NCBI GenBank assembly: GCA_902800185.1
Contig: CADCDK010000001.1
Coordinates: 154,023-218,022 of the forward strand
DNA length: 64,000 nucleotides
Reading direction: 5' to 3'
Source: an uncultured Prevotellaceae bacterium
Lineage (GTDB): Bacteria > Bacteroidota > Bacteroidia > Bacteroidales > Bacteroidaceae
In this document: positions 56,301-63,995 of the stretch, piece by piece
Numbering within the stretch: position 1 is the stretch's first letter
Layout: every line of letters starts with the position of its first letter
Notes under the pieces: generated by a model
The model's input: the letters and a program-made list of their open reading frames with translations, nothing else
Told to the model about the DNA's origin: nothing
Databases searched by the model: none
Position numbers and translations under genes: made by a program

Positions 56301-56850
56301 AAGCCCTTGCACTCTTGATGACCTTATATTTTTTGTCTGCTTTGTCACTGGCATATTCCAGGAGCTTGTCATAGTTGGTCGTATATATTCTTTCCCATTG
56401 GCTGCCTTCTAGCAGTTTTTGATGTGCGGAGAAGTTTTCCGGCACAATATCAATATATTTGTCGCAGTTCTTCCCAACAAAACGGAACTGCTGTTTATCG
56501 GTGTCGATATATGGAATTCTCTCCTCTATGTAGTGTTCTAACGCTTCCCTGTACCCTTTTCGAGTGATAAATTCTGTCACCACCTTCAAATAGCCTTTCT
56601 TTTTGATGACTCGATAAACTTCCCCTCGGGTAAAAACTCCAAGGCTGATTTTAGTTGTTGGATGGATAGACTGATAGCGGATAAAGGCTTTTTCTATCTC
56701 GTCTTGATACAGTTCCGCCGCCATATCATAAAGCAACTCTTCCCATGACGGGTAGTCTTCACAGGCATTTTTGGAAAAGCCTGCACCCACTATCACTGAC
56801 ACGTGTCCTTTATGATATTTATCTCTAAGCTCTTTAAGTTTATCTTTCAT
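53386..56850 (-). CDS. SIR2-domain defence protein, large (DSR-like)
   Basis: 1154 aa, soluble. N-terminal sirtuin-type NADase domain (about 1-290): NAD-binding GAGFSKNACEDYPSWEELL, the asparagine of TTNYDKLLEY (N159), the catalytic histidine of IKLHGDLNHP (H197), and LIGFSGDDPNF (about 252-262). The remaining 860 residues are helical without recognised repeats. Length and layout match defence-associated sirtuins (DSR1/DSR2), which deplete NAD+ on phage infection. The start is ATG 56850. The upstream intergenic sequence is a copy of the leader of the small gene at the right window edge. Confidence 0.85.
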   Translation of the reverse strand: MKDKLKELRDKYHKGHVSVIVGAGFSKNACEDYPSWEELLYDMAAELYQDEIEKAFIRYQSIHPTTKISLGVFTRGEVYRVIKKKGYLKVVTEFITRKGYREALEHYIEERIPYIDTDKQQFRFVGKNCDKYIDIVPENFSAHQKLLEGSQWERIYTTNYDKLLEYASDKADKKYKVIKSARALSVSRETPSIIKLHGDLNHPQEKRVFMFDGNPHQQYIISEDDYENYPTQHEAFTQLMRISLLQGVFCLIGFSGDDPNFINWISWVRDVLVKDYPSETGEKDEKRTKIYLIDVTDDEPDEVKRIFYDNHNILYVPLFSEGVKSAVGASPTDKTRDLFCKFFDYLYKIETAENNSISMDDVENRREYNTLWDKVYDVSFNTDGSTRYEEKLTIDEEKVERLYQLKPWHRIVSYNHRQKYLLQEIHLKAHLTTAEARLALLALEDTGMTIDGILAEKILKAGISKTDRKLLNRIVNRAETLHLTADVETENGIDTYETILRALFRLDFKHAKELLTEWEPVGADVLKKALFSANWDKEYSVKALQTYLDGASSEKERYYATRLLNVFENYFPPRHSTDRFENANVQDYFKMFSTLRERVAERKEKVGKYGEGKHIKMIHVGDIPTKIPESLAVLQFMIEAPAFVSYKNFYTMISSEEWYEIHKQLFELYPLPTLFYGLQCTDKKVKSRIGQDFAYSDSLAKNYLDEILFDLLKAYLVEETPDYLREPILIVSRELFVAVSPQKWEENFIKIWEQVVLRYRFEDVKNRRFEELDKFVNKALNSLKTLSLRQRIIADILVHAKADYGFAINCLFYLNVKPMDIRDNSLLPEAIDHFISDIENPSELNIAGNMYQLLTKEQKMVVTRKCRMLLTEKSEVIDDLAYHASQFFVKDDAQLRKLFIESVCNNPRLWGNGISEGGGFNSQTMFLKLSAFTRRIQFNQDAVIFIYNKLKNSADQVLAVIKRRGDIPFLTDFDDLLSEMLTFLNDFRNRLEKQADFNNIYEKVSRAYYQLRGVDSIEEGLLSEYDEDVSNSLKYIRTNVRSFSHKELLGYFNKIINRVLMRNSDGLDLCIFYLWCFLKDGFITMEDEDVVKGLLYILDRYEKDVVQNCNMDLVLTARSCAKIANKLKAKGYTSKGIDYWISFQKSSRFYCNFN

Positions 56851-56855
56851 ACTAG

Positions 56856-56908
56856 TTTACCCAATTTCAACAAACTGATAGCCATATCCCCTATTGGGAG
56901 TTTCTCCC
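56856..56908 (-). repeat. Leader copy of the right-edge small gene, upstream of SIR2
   Basis: Matches 63936-63986 over about 50 bases with small gaps. Shared blocks include GCCATATCCC, TATTGG, AAACTGA and CCA-TTTC (plus-strand reading). It begins six bases upstream of the SIR2 ATG. Contains a small hairpin, GGGA pairing with TCCC, on the minus strand. Confidence 0.75.
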
Positions 56909-56931
56909 ATATGCCAATCATGAATTCTAAT

Positions 56932-57804
56932 TCAACCTAGCCCATTCATAAAAACAGACTCTTTCTTAACATTACCATCTTTATCAGGATATTCGAGGGG
57001 AAACTCGCAAGGTTCACTCATATCAATATCAAGCGTGACCTTTTTAAAGTCATATAGTGTCGATTTCCTAATCTTGCTCATGTCAAATCCTCGATTCACG
57101 AGACAATCTCGCTGTCTGATGAATTCATCTTCACTAACTCGCGGATCAATAACGATTTCCCGGAACACTTTGTGAGGATCAAAATTCAGTTCAATATATT
57201 CCCTTTTATCATTTTTACTACTACGCAATATAGCCCTCACTTCCTTCTCATGTTCAAATTCACGTCTCTTGATGAAAATGCCCTCCTCCTGCAGTTCTAT
57301 AAATGCCCAGAGATTCATTGGTGAGTTTGACAAAAGCCATTCATTGATTTCATTTTCATCGGCATAGTACACATGGTCTATAGTTATTGTCGTTGGAGTG
57401 TCTTTGTGATCCGTCATCCACTCTACTAAAACATGAAAGAGTAAGGGATAAACAGTCATTACCCTCACAACATACCCTGTATTCGAATATATGCGCCACA
57501 TGGCATCAGATTCTTCTTGTGTAGTCCATGACTGACCAAACAATGTACTGCCCAACATATTACCATCTTTTGTACTGTTCAGTAAGTTGACATCTTCCTT
57601 ATCAACGAAGTTCTCATACACATCCTCCCATTTCTTGATGTTGTCAAAACGAAACTTTCCTGTTTCGAGCATATTAAGAACATAATCCAGCTTAATATAC
57701 TTGTACATCACCAAGTCCATGGACTCTATCCGTCCTAGTTTCCTATTTCTAAAGGGTCTAATATGGTGAGTTATATTCGGATTCAAGCTATTAGCGTCAA
57801 TCAT
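56932..57804 (-). CDS. DUF2971-family protein
   Basis: 290 aa, soluble. Recognised by the N-terminal VMYKYIKLDYVLNMLETGKF, the FDNIKKWEDVYENF segment where the family usually reads FNDPFE, and the hallmark SWTTQEESDAMWRIYSNTGY (W...ES.AMW..Y). The first 28 residues before MDLVMYKYIK look like an extension, and a later start at 57720 is possible. DUF2971 proteins are frequent in defence neighbourhoods; their activity is not established. It is the last gene of a three-gene unit, 27 bases after the 471-aa protein. Confidence 0.75.
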   Translation of the reverse strand: MIDANSLNPNITHHIRPFRNRKLGRIESMDLVMYKYIKLDYVLNMLETGKFRFDNIKKWEDVYENFVDKEDVNLLNSTKDGNMLGSTLFGQSWTTQEESDAMWRIYSNTGYVVRVMTVYPLLFHVLVEWMTDHKDTPTTITIDHVYYADENEINEWLLSNSPMNLWAFIELQEEGIFIKRREFEHEKEVRAILRSSKNDKREYIELNFDPHKVFREIVIDPRVSEDEFIRQRDCLVNRGFDMSKIRKSTLYDFKKVTLDIDMSEPCEFPLEYPDKDGNVKKESVFMNGLG

Positions 57805-57831
57805 GTCAATTATAAAAGAATTCTCAATTTA

Positions 57832-59247
57832 TTACAGATTAAACTGCCTCACAATATTGTCGAATATTTCCTGGGTATGAAAAGAGAAGTTCCGCATCTT
57901 GAATGGCAAATTCTTTATATTCCAGGTTGTCGAAGAAATAATGGAGTTAGGGGGCATCTGGCTATACAGGACCCCATCCTTATAGAAATGATGTCCTGCA
58001 TGCGGGAACAACAGAGGATTCAACGGAATCTCTGCAAAAGGATTATGGAATATCTGTATACCGTCAGCCCATGTCTCATGGCTGTTTTCGTCTATTACAT
58101 TAAAGAATACGTTTGGGAAAATAGCATTTTCAAGATGGTTGTAGCACATTTTTACTTGAAATAACGTATAGTTGCTATCACCATACCCTGCTTGAACCCC
58201 CATTCTATTAAACTTTGAAATAGTGCCACATGGAGAGAACAGAACTGCACTTACATGCTTATACTGGTCATCAAGGAACAACGGCGAAATCTCCACATTG
58301 CTCTTCTTCGCAAACTTATTACCAGAAACCGTCACTAGTGTCACATTCCCGTTCTCATCTTTTTCTGTGATCTGTTCTATACCATATAATATACTGATAA
58401 TGGCAGGAAAGCTCCATGTCATCGACATATCTGCATGAAAATCAGCAATGGCAAACACTAACGGTTTACCATTTACATGCGGTAACTCCCAATACCTTTG
58501 ATGATGATACTCATGTATCAGTTTTGAGTATAGGGGCGATCCAAACATCACAGGCATCTCGTTCCGCAGTTTTTCCAATATGGTTTGAAAATCCATTTGA
58601 ATCATTTCTTCGTCAAGTCCCTGCGTTCTCTTGATATGTACAGCTTCTACCACAACCTCTTCTCCAAACTTTTTAAGCATGAAATCAGGTGCATCGTGAG
58701 TCGTGTCGAACTCGAAATCCTCTTCTCTAAAATAGCACCAAAGATACAACTCCCAGATACGCGCATCAAATCCGTTGATTGATTGAAACTGGTCGTTAAA
58801 ATTCCCATCTATGTCCTCGTGATGATACCCAACTTCCTCGATTACCTTCTTCGCTGCTGTAAAAAAGCCTTCATCTTTCAGCTTAATGAAATTCGGATGA
58901 ATTTGCGATTTCTCAGCCACTACAGTAAAAAGATCTACTGCCTTTCCTCCCATCTGCAGTTCCTTTTCATCTTGAACATAATTGAACATCATCTCTGCTA
59001 AACTGCTTCTTGCCTCGTCAATAGTTTCATGATCAAGATCCATATCCACTATCTGATAGCGCCCAAGACTATTCCTATCAAATAGCAAGGCGTGATAAGT
59101 GCCATCTATATTATCAACAGAGACAAACCCAATCTGTTTTTCATCATCTGATTGAAAGTACTCAAGTTCCTTTGTTGAGATTTTTACTCTGGGGGTTCTT
59201 GTGAACATCAACAAGATATTGGCTCTATTTGGATTTAACGATTTCAT
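57832..59247 (-). CDS. Uncharacterised 471-aa protein with a PD-(D/E)XK-like segment
   Basis: Not confidently recognised. Start chosen at ATG 59247 (MKSLNPNRANILLMF). The N-terminal 150 residues look like an independent alpha/beta domain. Then comes a restriction-endonuclease-like pattern: a helix with RIWELYLWCYFREEDFEF, PDFMLKKFGEEVVVEAVH. The PD and the glutamate are in place, but the lysine of the E-x-K half-motif is replaced by V, so it may be inactive or use another residue. Middle gene of the three-gene unit, 31 bases after the nuclease. Homologues of similar layout are sometimes labelled glycosaminoglycan attachment site proteins, a label without functional meaning. Confidence 0.6.
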   Translation of the reverse strand: MKSLNPNRANILLMFTRTPRVKISTKELEYFQSDDEKQIGFVSVDNIDGTYHALLFDRNSLGRYQIVDMDLDHETIDEARSSLAEMMFNYVQDEKELQMGGKAVDLFTVVAEKSQIHPNFIKLKDEGFFTAAKKVIEEVGYHHEDIDGNFNDQFQSINGFDARIWELYLWCYFREEDFEFDTTHDAPDFMLKKFGEEVVVEAVHIKRTQGLDEEMIQMDFQTILEKLRNEMPVMFGSPLYSKLIHEYHHQRYWELPHVNGKPLVFAIADFHADMSMTWSFPAIISILYGIEQITEKDENGNVTLVTVSGNKFAKKSNVEISPLFLDDQYKHVSAVLFSPCGTISKFNRMGVQAGYGDSNYTLFQVKMCYNHLENAIFPNVFFNVIDENSHETWADGIQIFHNPFAEIPLNPLLFPHAGHHFYKDGVLYSQMPPNSIISSTTWNIKNLPFKMRNFSFHTQEIFDNIVRQFNL

Positions 59248-59278
59248 TTTCAATACTCAAACTCTTTATTAAATCAGA

Positions 59279-60841
59279 TTAATCATTTAACATCCACTCC
59301 TCCAAGCGATTAAACGGAATGATATTCTCGTTATCAGTTATTACCGGGAAACGAGAAATAACAAAATGTTTAATTTTATCAACACCCAATTTCTCCACTA
59401 AATGATGCTCTTTATCAAATTCGTCTTTCAAGGCTTTTTCATAATAGCTCACCAGACGACGGTTATATCTGCTTGCTTTAACACTCTCCTTAATTCCGAT
59501 AGACGAAACGCTCATATAGTTATTCTTGCATTGGAAGTTATATATAGTGTCATCTTTGATGCACACGACATCGAATTCCCTATGGTCTATTCGCTTACAC
59601 CCCCTTTTCACATCGAATCCGTACTTTTCAGCTATTTCCTTAACTTTATCCTCAAAGATAAAACCAGAATCTATCTGGTATCTCTTATTCCTTCGAAGAA
59701 GTTTTTCAATATAATTGACATAATATCGAATAAGCATGAAATATGTAGAGTAATAAGTATCCTCCACTCTAACAAATCCATACCGTGAATTCTGTATGTC
59801 ATAGAAATCATCCATTTCTCTATACAAATCTAATTCTTTGTACTGCTGGCATATGGAAACAAAATCCGCATGTGGAACCTCAATCAAATAGTCATCCTTA
59901 AAATAACCCTTCATGTTATTCATGAAAGCCACAAGTGACTGATATTTCTTATTGTCAAGAAGCCCGTATCTCTCGTAGTACAGAGTATCATTATACAACG
60001 TTATATCAAATTCCTCTAACGAACAAATAGATAAAGTTTCCTTGCATCTTCTCTCTTCAAATCGTATCGACCTATATTTCTCCAAATCAAGTATTGTGAG
60101 CCTCTGTGGTTCCATGAACATATCTTCCAAATGAGAATAGTGATGGCTAAACCTTACACCCTTTGATGTCATCTCTCCATGAAAGTCTGGCAAACATTTG
60201 GATTCCATTATGGCATGACATCCCAAAGTTATGTTCATCAGTATTCTTTCTATCCACCCTACCGTCTTATTCCTGATTTCTTCATGCCCGAAAGCCTTAT
60301 CTCCATTGGTATACATAGGAATAAGATTAAGAATGGTCATAATATGCAACCTTCTTTTTTGAAGATAATCCCACATATCATATAATGTTTCGATGGGAAC
60401 CCTTACTACTTGGTTATCTATTAATTCCTTAGTAGTGAAGCCCACAAACAAGCTTACAAGTTCTTGAAAACGTGCTAATACATTTTGTCCAAACGTATCC
60501 TCAATCACAGAGATTATTAATTTCATCTCACAATCGTTACCAATGTGTATATGCTTAGATATAGATACGAAGCCACGACCCAATTCATAATATACATTGA
60601 TGAATTCTTCAACCTGTCTGACAAAATAGAACCATACACTAAAAATAGATTTTGTATCATAACAAGATAACTGTTCCTTCAACTCATTGATACATTCCTG
60701 AATCCGTTCCTTCATAAAATCAACGAGTTCTTCACCTTCTATTATCTGAACCATCTTCAGACGGACAATACAATCTTCGTGCATACTTCCATCATCATTT
60801 ATTAATATCTCTGGAACAATTTTTGTTTTCATACCCCCCAT
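59279..60841 (-). CDS. Large protein with C-terminal PD-(D/E)XK nuclease domain
   Basis: 520 aa from ATG 60841, chosen because AGGAAG lies just upstream; a GTG at 60871 and an ATG at 60832 are alternatives. The first 380 residues are mostly helical with no recognised domain. The last 130 residues form a nuclease core: glutamate in FIFEDKVKEIAEKYGF (about E397), aspartate in REFDVVCIKDD (about D424) and QCK in YNFQCKNNYM (Q437, K439), the E-D-QxK variant seen in Mrr/restriction-like nucleases. First gene of a three-gene unit in the defence island. Confidence 0.65.
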   Translation of the reverse strand: MGGMKTKIVPEILINDDGSMHEDCIVRLKMVQIIEGEELVDFMKERIQECINELKEQLSCYDTKSIFSVWFYFVRQVEEFINVYYELGRGFVSISKHIHIGNDCEMKLIISVIEDTFGQNVLARFQELVSLFVGFTTKELIDNQVVRVPIETLYDMWDYLQKRRLHIMTILNLIPMYTNGDKAFGHEEIRNKTVGWIERILMNITLGCHAIMESKCLPDFHGEMTSKGVRFSHHYSHLEDMFMEPQRLTILDLEKYRSIRFEERRCKETLSICSLEEFDITLYNDTLYYERYGLLDNKKYQSLVAFMNNMKGYFKDDYLIEVPHADFVSICQQYKELDLYREMDDFYDIQNSRYGFVRVEDTYYSTYFMLIRYYVNYIEKLLRRNKRYQIDSGFIFEDKVKEIAEKYGFDVKRGCKRIDHREFDVVCIKDDTIYNFQCKNNYMSVSSIGIKESVKASRYNRRLVSYYEKALKDEFDKEHHLVEKLGVDKIKHFVISRFPVITDNENIIPFNRLEEWMLND

Positions 60842-60875
60842 CGTTCTTCCTGTGTCATCGTTTCTCGTCACGTTT

Positions 60876-60895
60876 CCCTGTGGTTTTCCACAGGG
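60876..60895 (-). other. Perfect hairpin before the nuclease gene
   Basis: CCCTGTGG (60876-60883) pairs with CCACAGGG (60888-60895) around a 4-base loop, AAAA on the minus strand. It lies 35 bases upstream of the chosen nuclease start, between it and the small-gene remnant, and could be a terminator of upstream transcription or a leader structure. Confidence 0.6.
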
Positions 60896-60901
60896 CTCAT
60901 A

Positions 60902-60975
60902 TCACTCCATCGATTTCTCTTCTCCCTCTACCATCTTCATCAGCTTCGGCTACATACCTTCTATACATATGCTTA
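60902..60975 (-). pseudogene. Decayed 3'-end copy of the right-edge small gene
   Basis: Minus-strand translation gives VSICIEGM, a TAG stop, then PKLMKMVEGEEKSME and a stop. The right-edge gene ends SKIEQML PKLMKMVEGEMKSM. In DNA, 60921-60954 matches 63620-63654 at nearly every base. The fragment lies between the HNH gene and the nuclease gene and has no start or upstream coding part, so it is a truncated duplicate. Confidence 0.8.
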
Positions 60976-61029
60976 CCCGATTTATTATTTCATACCGTTT
61001 GTATAATACAAATCTGCCACAGTTTTCAC

Positions 61030-61863
61030 CTATGAACCACCTCCATTTACAGGCACACCATAATTAAGCCTTCTCATGGTATTCACCACATTCATATTAA
61101 ACGCTCTACAATGCCGTAATCCCCTTACTATCGATGTTCTCCAGTCATTCCGGCCATACGTGGACTTCATATATGTCTCCTTTTGTTGTAAATATGCAGC
61201 TAAGTCTCTGTCTGTAGTACACATTAATCCTCCTATCATGTCGTTTACAAACATTATACCTGCCTTATGAAGACGGCTAGACAGTTCTAACTTAGTGAAT
61301 TGACTGGCCGTCCTTCTTGCCAAATCTGTATTACCTAATGCATTCTGGTCAATCGAAAAAATCATACCGACATGATTATTCTTCACAGTTATCGTTGTAA
61401 TCAGAAAATCAACATCTGGATGATGGTCATAATAAGCATGTACAAAGTCTGTATAAGGGTCATCATGTTTCGTCCTGTTACACTTCCCACAAGTCGGGAC
61501 TAAATTCAACCTGCAACAAGCCAACTGGCCATAATCCCCTTCATTCATATAGTGATCAAGGGTATTGGCTTCATTTATACTACACATCGGACACCATCGA
61601 ACTTGTCTTTTAAGTTCTCTCCTTACATATGCCAATGTCTGGCTACCCGTCATCTTCGACTTATATTGGTCATGAATGACATTTTTGACGCCATCAAGTG
61701 GCTGTAGTTCAGAGCTCGTCGCATATCCTTTTCTATGATATTGGGCATATAATTTTGCGAGCATACCTTTATGAGCGATCCCCAACCCCCTGCAATGATC
61801 CACAAGAGGACTTATATCTCTCATTGCCTGTGCCAGCGTCGGCCTATTACCTACTGTCCACAT
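61030..61863 (-). CDS. ptuB: HNH endonuclease, PtuB-like
   Basis: 277 aa, soluble. HNH core: zinc-knuckle cysteines in CPMC (C91, C94), LDHYMNEG with the first histidine (H104), then RLNLVPTCGKCNRTKHDDP with N120 and a second CxxC and histidine. The start is five bases after the ATPase stop, so the two are translationally linked. Pairing of an AAA15-type ATPase with a small HNH protein is the definition of the Septu anti-phage system (PtuA/PtuB). Protein length agrees with PtuB. Assignment is by architecture, without alignment. Confidence 0.7.
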   Translation of the reverse strand: MWTVGNRPTLAQAMRDISPLVDHCRGLGIAHKGMLAKLYAQYHRKGYATSSELQPLDGVKNVIHDQYKSKMTGSQTLAYVRRELKRQVRWCPMCSINEANTLDHYMNEGDYGQLACCRLNLVPTCGKCNRTKHDDPYTDFVHAYYDHHPDVDFLITTITVKNNHVGMIFSIDQNALGNTDLARRTASQFTKLELSSRLHKAGIMFVNDMIGGLMCTTDRDLAAYLQQKETYMKSTYGRNDWRTSIVRGLRHCRAFNMNVVNTMRRLNYGVPVNGGGS

Positions 61864-61868
61864 ACATT

Positions 61869-63566
61869 TTAATTCTTATCAGGATTATCAAAATAAAACT
61901 TACTAATCAGATAAGAAGCTATCTGATTACTTACGGGCCTATTCAACTCATCCTGTAAAGTCTTTAGCATGCTATCAGCGCTTGTAGAATTGCGAAGATT
62001 CCATACTTCATAAATGGAGTCTATTGCATTAAAATACTGCGAGACATCAGCAGTTAGCCCAAATACTTCAGAGTTGATTTCACCGAATGTAGCACCATAA
62101 GTCTCGATATCGGGTTTTCTGATGGTAATCTTATCCCCTTGCCGATATACTTTCATAACATTGTCTGCAAACATCTCCTGAATTACCACCGGCGAGTGTG
62201 TAGCCACCAACATCACTGAGCTATACTTCGCTAGGATTTCTCTATATTGAGCCATCATGAAAGACAATAAAGGTGGATGTATGTGGTTTTCTGGCTCGTC
62301 AAAGAGTACAAGCGCTCCTTCAACTATACTATATAAGATGTAAGCCATTGAATGAAAGAAGAATTTATAACCTGTAGAAAGTTCCATGAACCTTTGCTGC
62401 CATTCACCCAAACCATTCACAGCCGTCATCTGTAACATCTTCTCGGCAAGGTCAGGATGCATCTCGCTGGCTTTCACTGCGATTTCTGTCCAAAGGTCAA
62501 ACTTTGTACCACCATTAACAGCATCTTGTTTTAATCCCCCAAAAGCGCAAGCGAAGTCCGCCGACAATCGTTCTTGAGTCTTTACGATGCTCCCGTTTTG
62601 TCGGTCTTGTTGCAGGTAATCTATATCTTTAAGGTCACCTTTATCGCTCATTTGCCTATATTCAAGATCGATGTCACGAATGCCACAATACACAAAACGC
62701 CCATCTTCAGCTCTTGTTTGTCCTTGAATTTCCCGCATTGCAAAGTTTTCTGTTGATGGCAGCGTGAAATTATCAAACGGACTATAGGATATTAATATCA
62801 AGCGTTCTACTCCGATATCATTGGGAATGATAGTACAAAACTTCCTTTCTAAGTTTTCTCTGTCTTCGGGATAAAGATACATAGCTTTTGCCAAATTGTA
62901 TAGGGCAGTACTTTTTCCTGAACCATTTGTACCGATGAAAGCAACAACTCCATTGGGGATGTCACTCGATTCCACCCCGTTCATGCATGAGAATGCGAGT
63001 GCTATTTCGTCATCACAGTTATCATATTTCAGAGTAATACTTTGTGACCGAAGGTTATATCGACGCTCTGTCTGATTAATCCACTTATCAGCCTTCAAAA
63101 GAATAAAATTATCCATTGTCGAATCTCTGAGCATTGCTTTTTGAAAGCAAGGATCATCCTTCACTATCTGATAATAATAAGATTCTGCATTCAAGATCAT
63201 ATGAAGCTGCTTAGCCAGTGTTTGACGTTCCTCAACAGGCCTAAACGACAACCACTTGTATAAGTCAAATTCAAACGATATAGAAACGAAATTATCAGGC
63301 AGCTCATTAAACTTCTGGTTTCCGAACTCTCTCGACAACAGATATTTCTCATTCTCTTTCTGTCCGACCTTCATAATTCGAAGATATCCAAGTAGCATGT
63401 TCTTTGTACCTGTAATACGCTTTGTTGCATGCAAATAATAGAGGACATAGAACTGATAGTCGTTCCAATCATTCTCCTCCAAATAGAAATCAGCATCATC
63501 CCCTGAATGTTGCGATGCATCTTGAAAGCATTTTTCTATTATCTTAAAACCAAATGGATTCATCAT
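61869..63566 (-). CDS. ptuA: AAA15/ABC-type ATPase, PtuA-like
   Basis: 565 aa, soluble ATPase of the SMC/OLD-like class without a TOPRIM nuclease domain. Walker A GTNGSGKST (212-220), ABC signature MELSTGYKFF (about 395-403), Walker B LVLFDEPENH with catalytic E424, and switch histidine in ATHSP (H457). About 200 residues precede Walker A. In Septu the ATPase assembles with the HNH partner encoded directly downstream. An OLD-family nuclease is excluded because the C-terminus lacks the acidic TOPRIM motifs. Start is 28 bases after the small gene. Confidence 0.75.
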   Translation of the reverse strand: MMNPFGFKIIEKCFQDASQHSGDDADFYLEENDWNDYQFYVLYYLHATKRITGTKNMLLGYLRIMKVGQKENEKYLLSREFGNQKFNELPDNFVSISFEFDLYKWLSFRPVEERQTLAKQLHMILNAESYYYQIVKDDPCFQKAMLRDSTMDNFILLKADKWINQTERRYNLRSQSITLKYDNCDDEIALAFSCMNGVESSDIPNGVVAFIGTNGSGKSTALYNLAKAMYLYPEDRENLERKFCTIIPNDIGVERLILISYSPFDNFTLPSTENFAMREIQGQTRAEDGRFVYCGIRDIDLEYRQMSDKGDLKDIDYLQQDRQNGSIVKTQERLSADFACAFGGLKQDAVNGGTKFDLWTEIAVKASEMHPDLAEKMLQMTAVNGLGEWQQRFMELSTGYKFFFHSMAYILYSIVEGALVLFDEPENHIHPPLLSFMMAQYREILAKYSSVMLVATHSPVVIQEMFADNVMKVYRQGDKITIRKPDIETYGATFGEINSEVFGLTADVSQYFNAIDSIYEVWNLRNSTSADSMLKTLQDELNRPVSNQIASYLISKFYFDNPDKN

Positions 63567-63594
63567 TCTTTACAAACATTATTTCATCATCAAA

Positions 63595-63955
63595 TTAAAC
63601 ATCTCTCATACTCTTCATCTCTCCCTCCACCATTTTCATCAGCTTCGGCAACATCTGCTCTATCTTCGAACACTTAACCTTGTCATAACGCTCAAAGTCC
63701 ATATCGTCCAGCAACTCATTCTCCCCCTTCTTTCTCCCACATCCCCCACATGGGGCACATATCCAACTCAGAATAATCCCCGTATTGGGCTTGGGCATCA
63801 CAGAGCATGTCTGTGAAGCGGGAACTGCAGTGCAGGTCACCGAAAAAGACGGTTTCGAGGTTGAACACTTCCAGGTTGATATCCATCTCATCGGCCATGC
63901 GCTTCTGCTTGTTTGCCGCCTCTTGCATCTTTATACCATTTCTAAAAACTGACAA
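63595..63955 (-). pseudogene. Small gene of unknown function, split by a +1 frameshift
   Basis: Two overlapping frames together encode one protein. The first runs from 63955 (TTG; ATG at 63928) and ends in MCPMWGMWEKEGGE. The second continues GENELLDDMDFERYDKVKC to PKLMKMVEGEMKSMRDV. Removing one C from the run of five at 63723-63727 joins them into a product of about 119 aa. The N-terminal half is helical and charged (MQEAANKQKRMADEMD); a short cysteine/tryptophan segment follows. No family recognised. Directly upstream of the PtuA-like gene; partial copies stand before the nuclease and SIR2 genes. It may be a sequence error, slippage site or true inactivation. Confidence 0.65.
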
Positions 63956-63995
63956 GCGGCCATATCCCTATTGGAAGTTGCTCTCAAACCAATAG
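63936..63995 (-). repeat. Leader region of the small gene, with hairpin
   Basis: CTATTGG (63968-63974) pairs with CCAATAG (63989-63995). On the minus strand this is followed by AGGGATATGG, a possible ribosome-binding site and short leader ORF. The block 63936-63986 is repeated at 56856-56908 upstream of the SIR2 gene. Confidence 0.7.

Noticed and set aside
60902-60975. A short real gene between the HNH and nuclease genes
   Set aside because: It has an internal TAG, no start codon or ribosome-binding site, and aligns only to the 3' end of the right-edge gene, so it is a fragment.
61030-63566. Retron Ec78-type system (reverse transcriptase plus PtuAB)
   Set aside because: No reverse transcriptase motif (such as YADD) or msr/msd-like structure was found in the neighbouring sequence.
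61869-63566. OLD-family nuclease (Gabija GajA-like)
   Set aside because: The ATPase lacks a C-terminal TOPRIM domain and no UvrD-like helicase is adjacent; an HNH partner is present instead.
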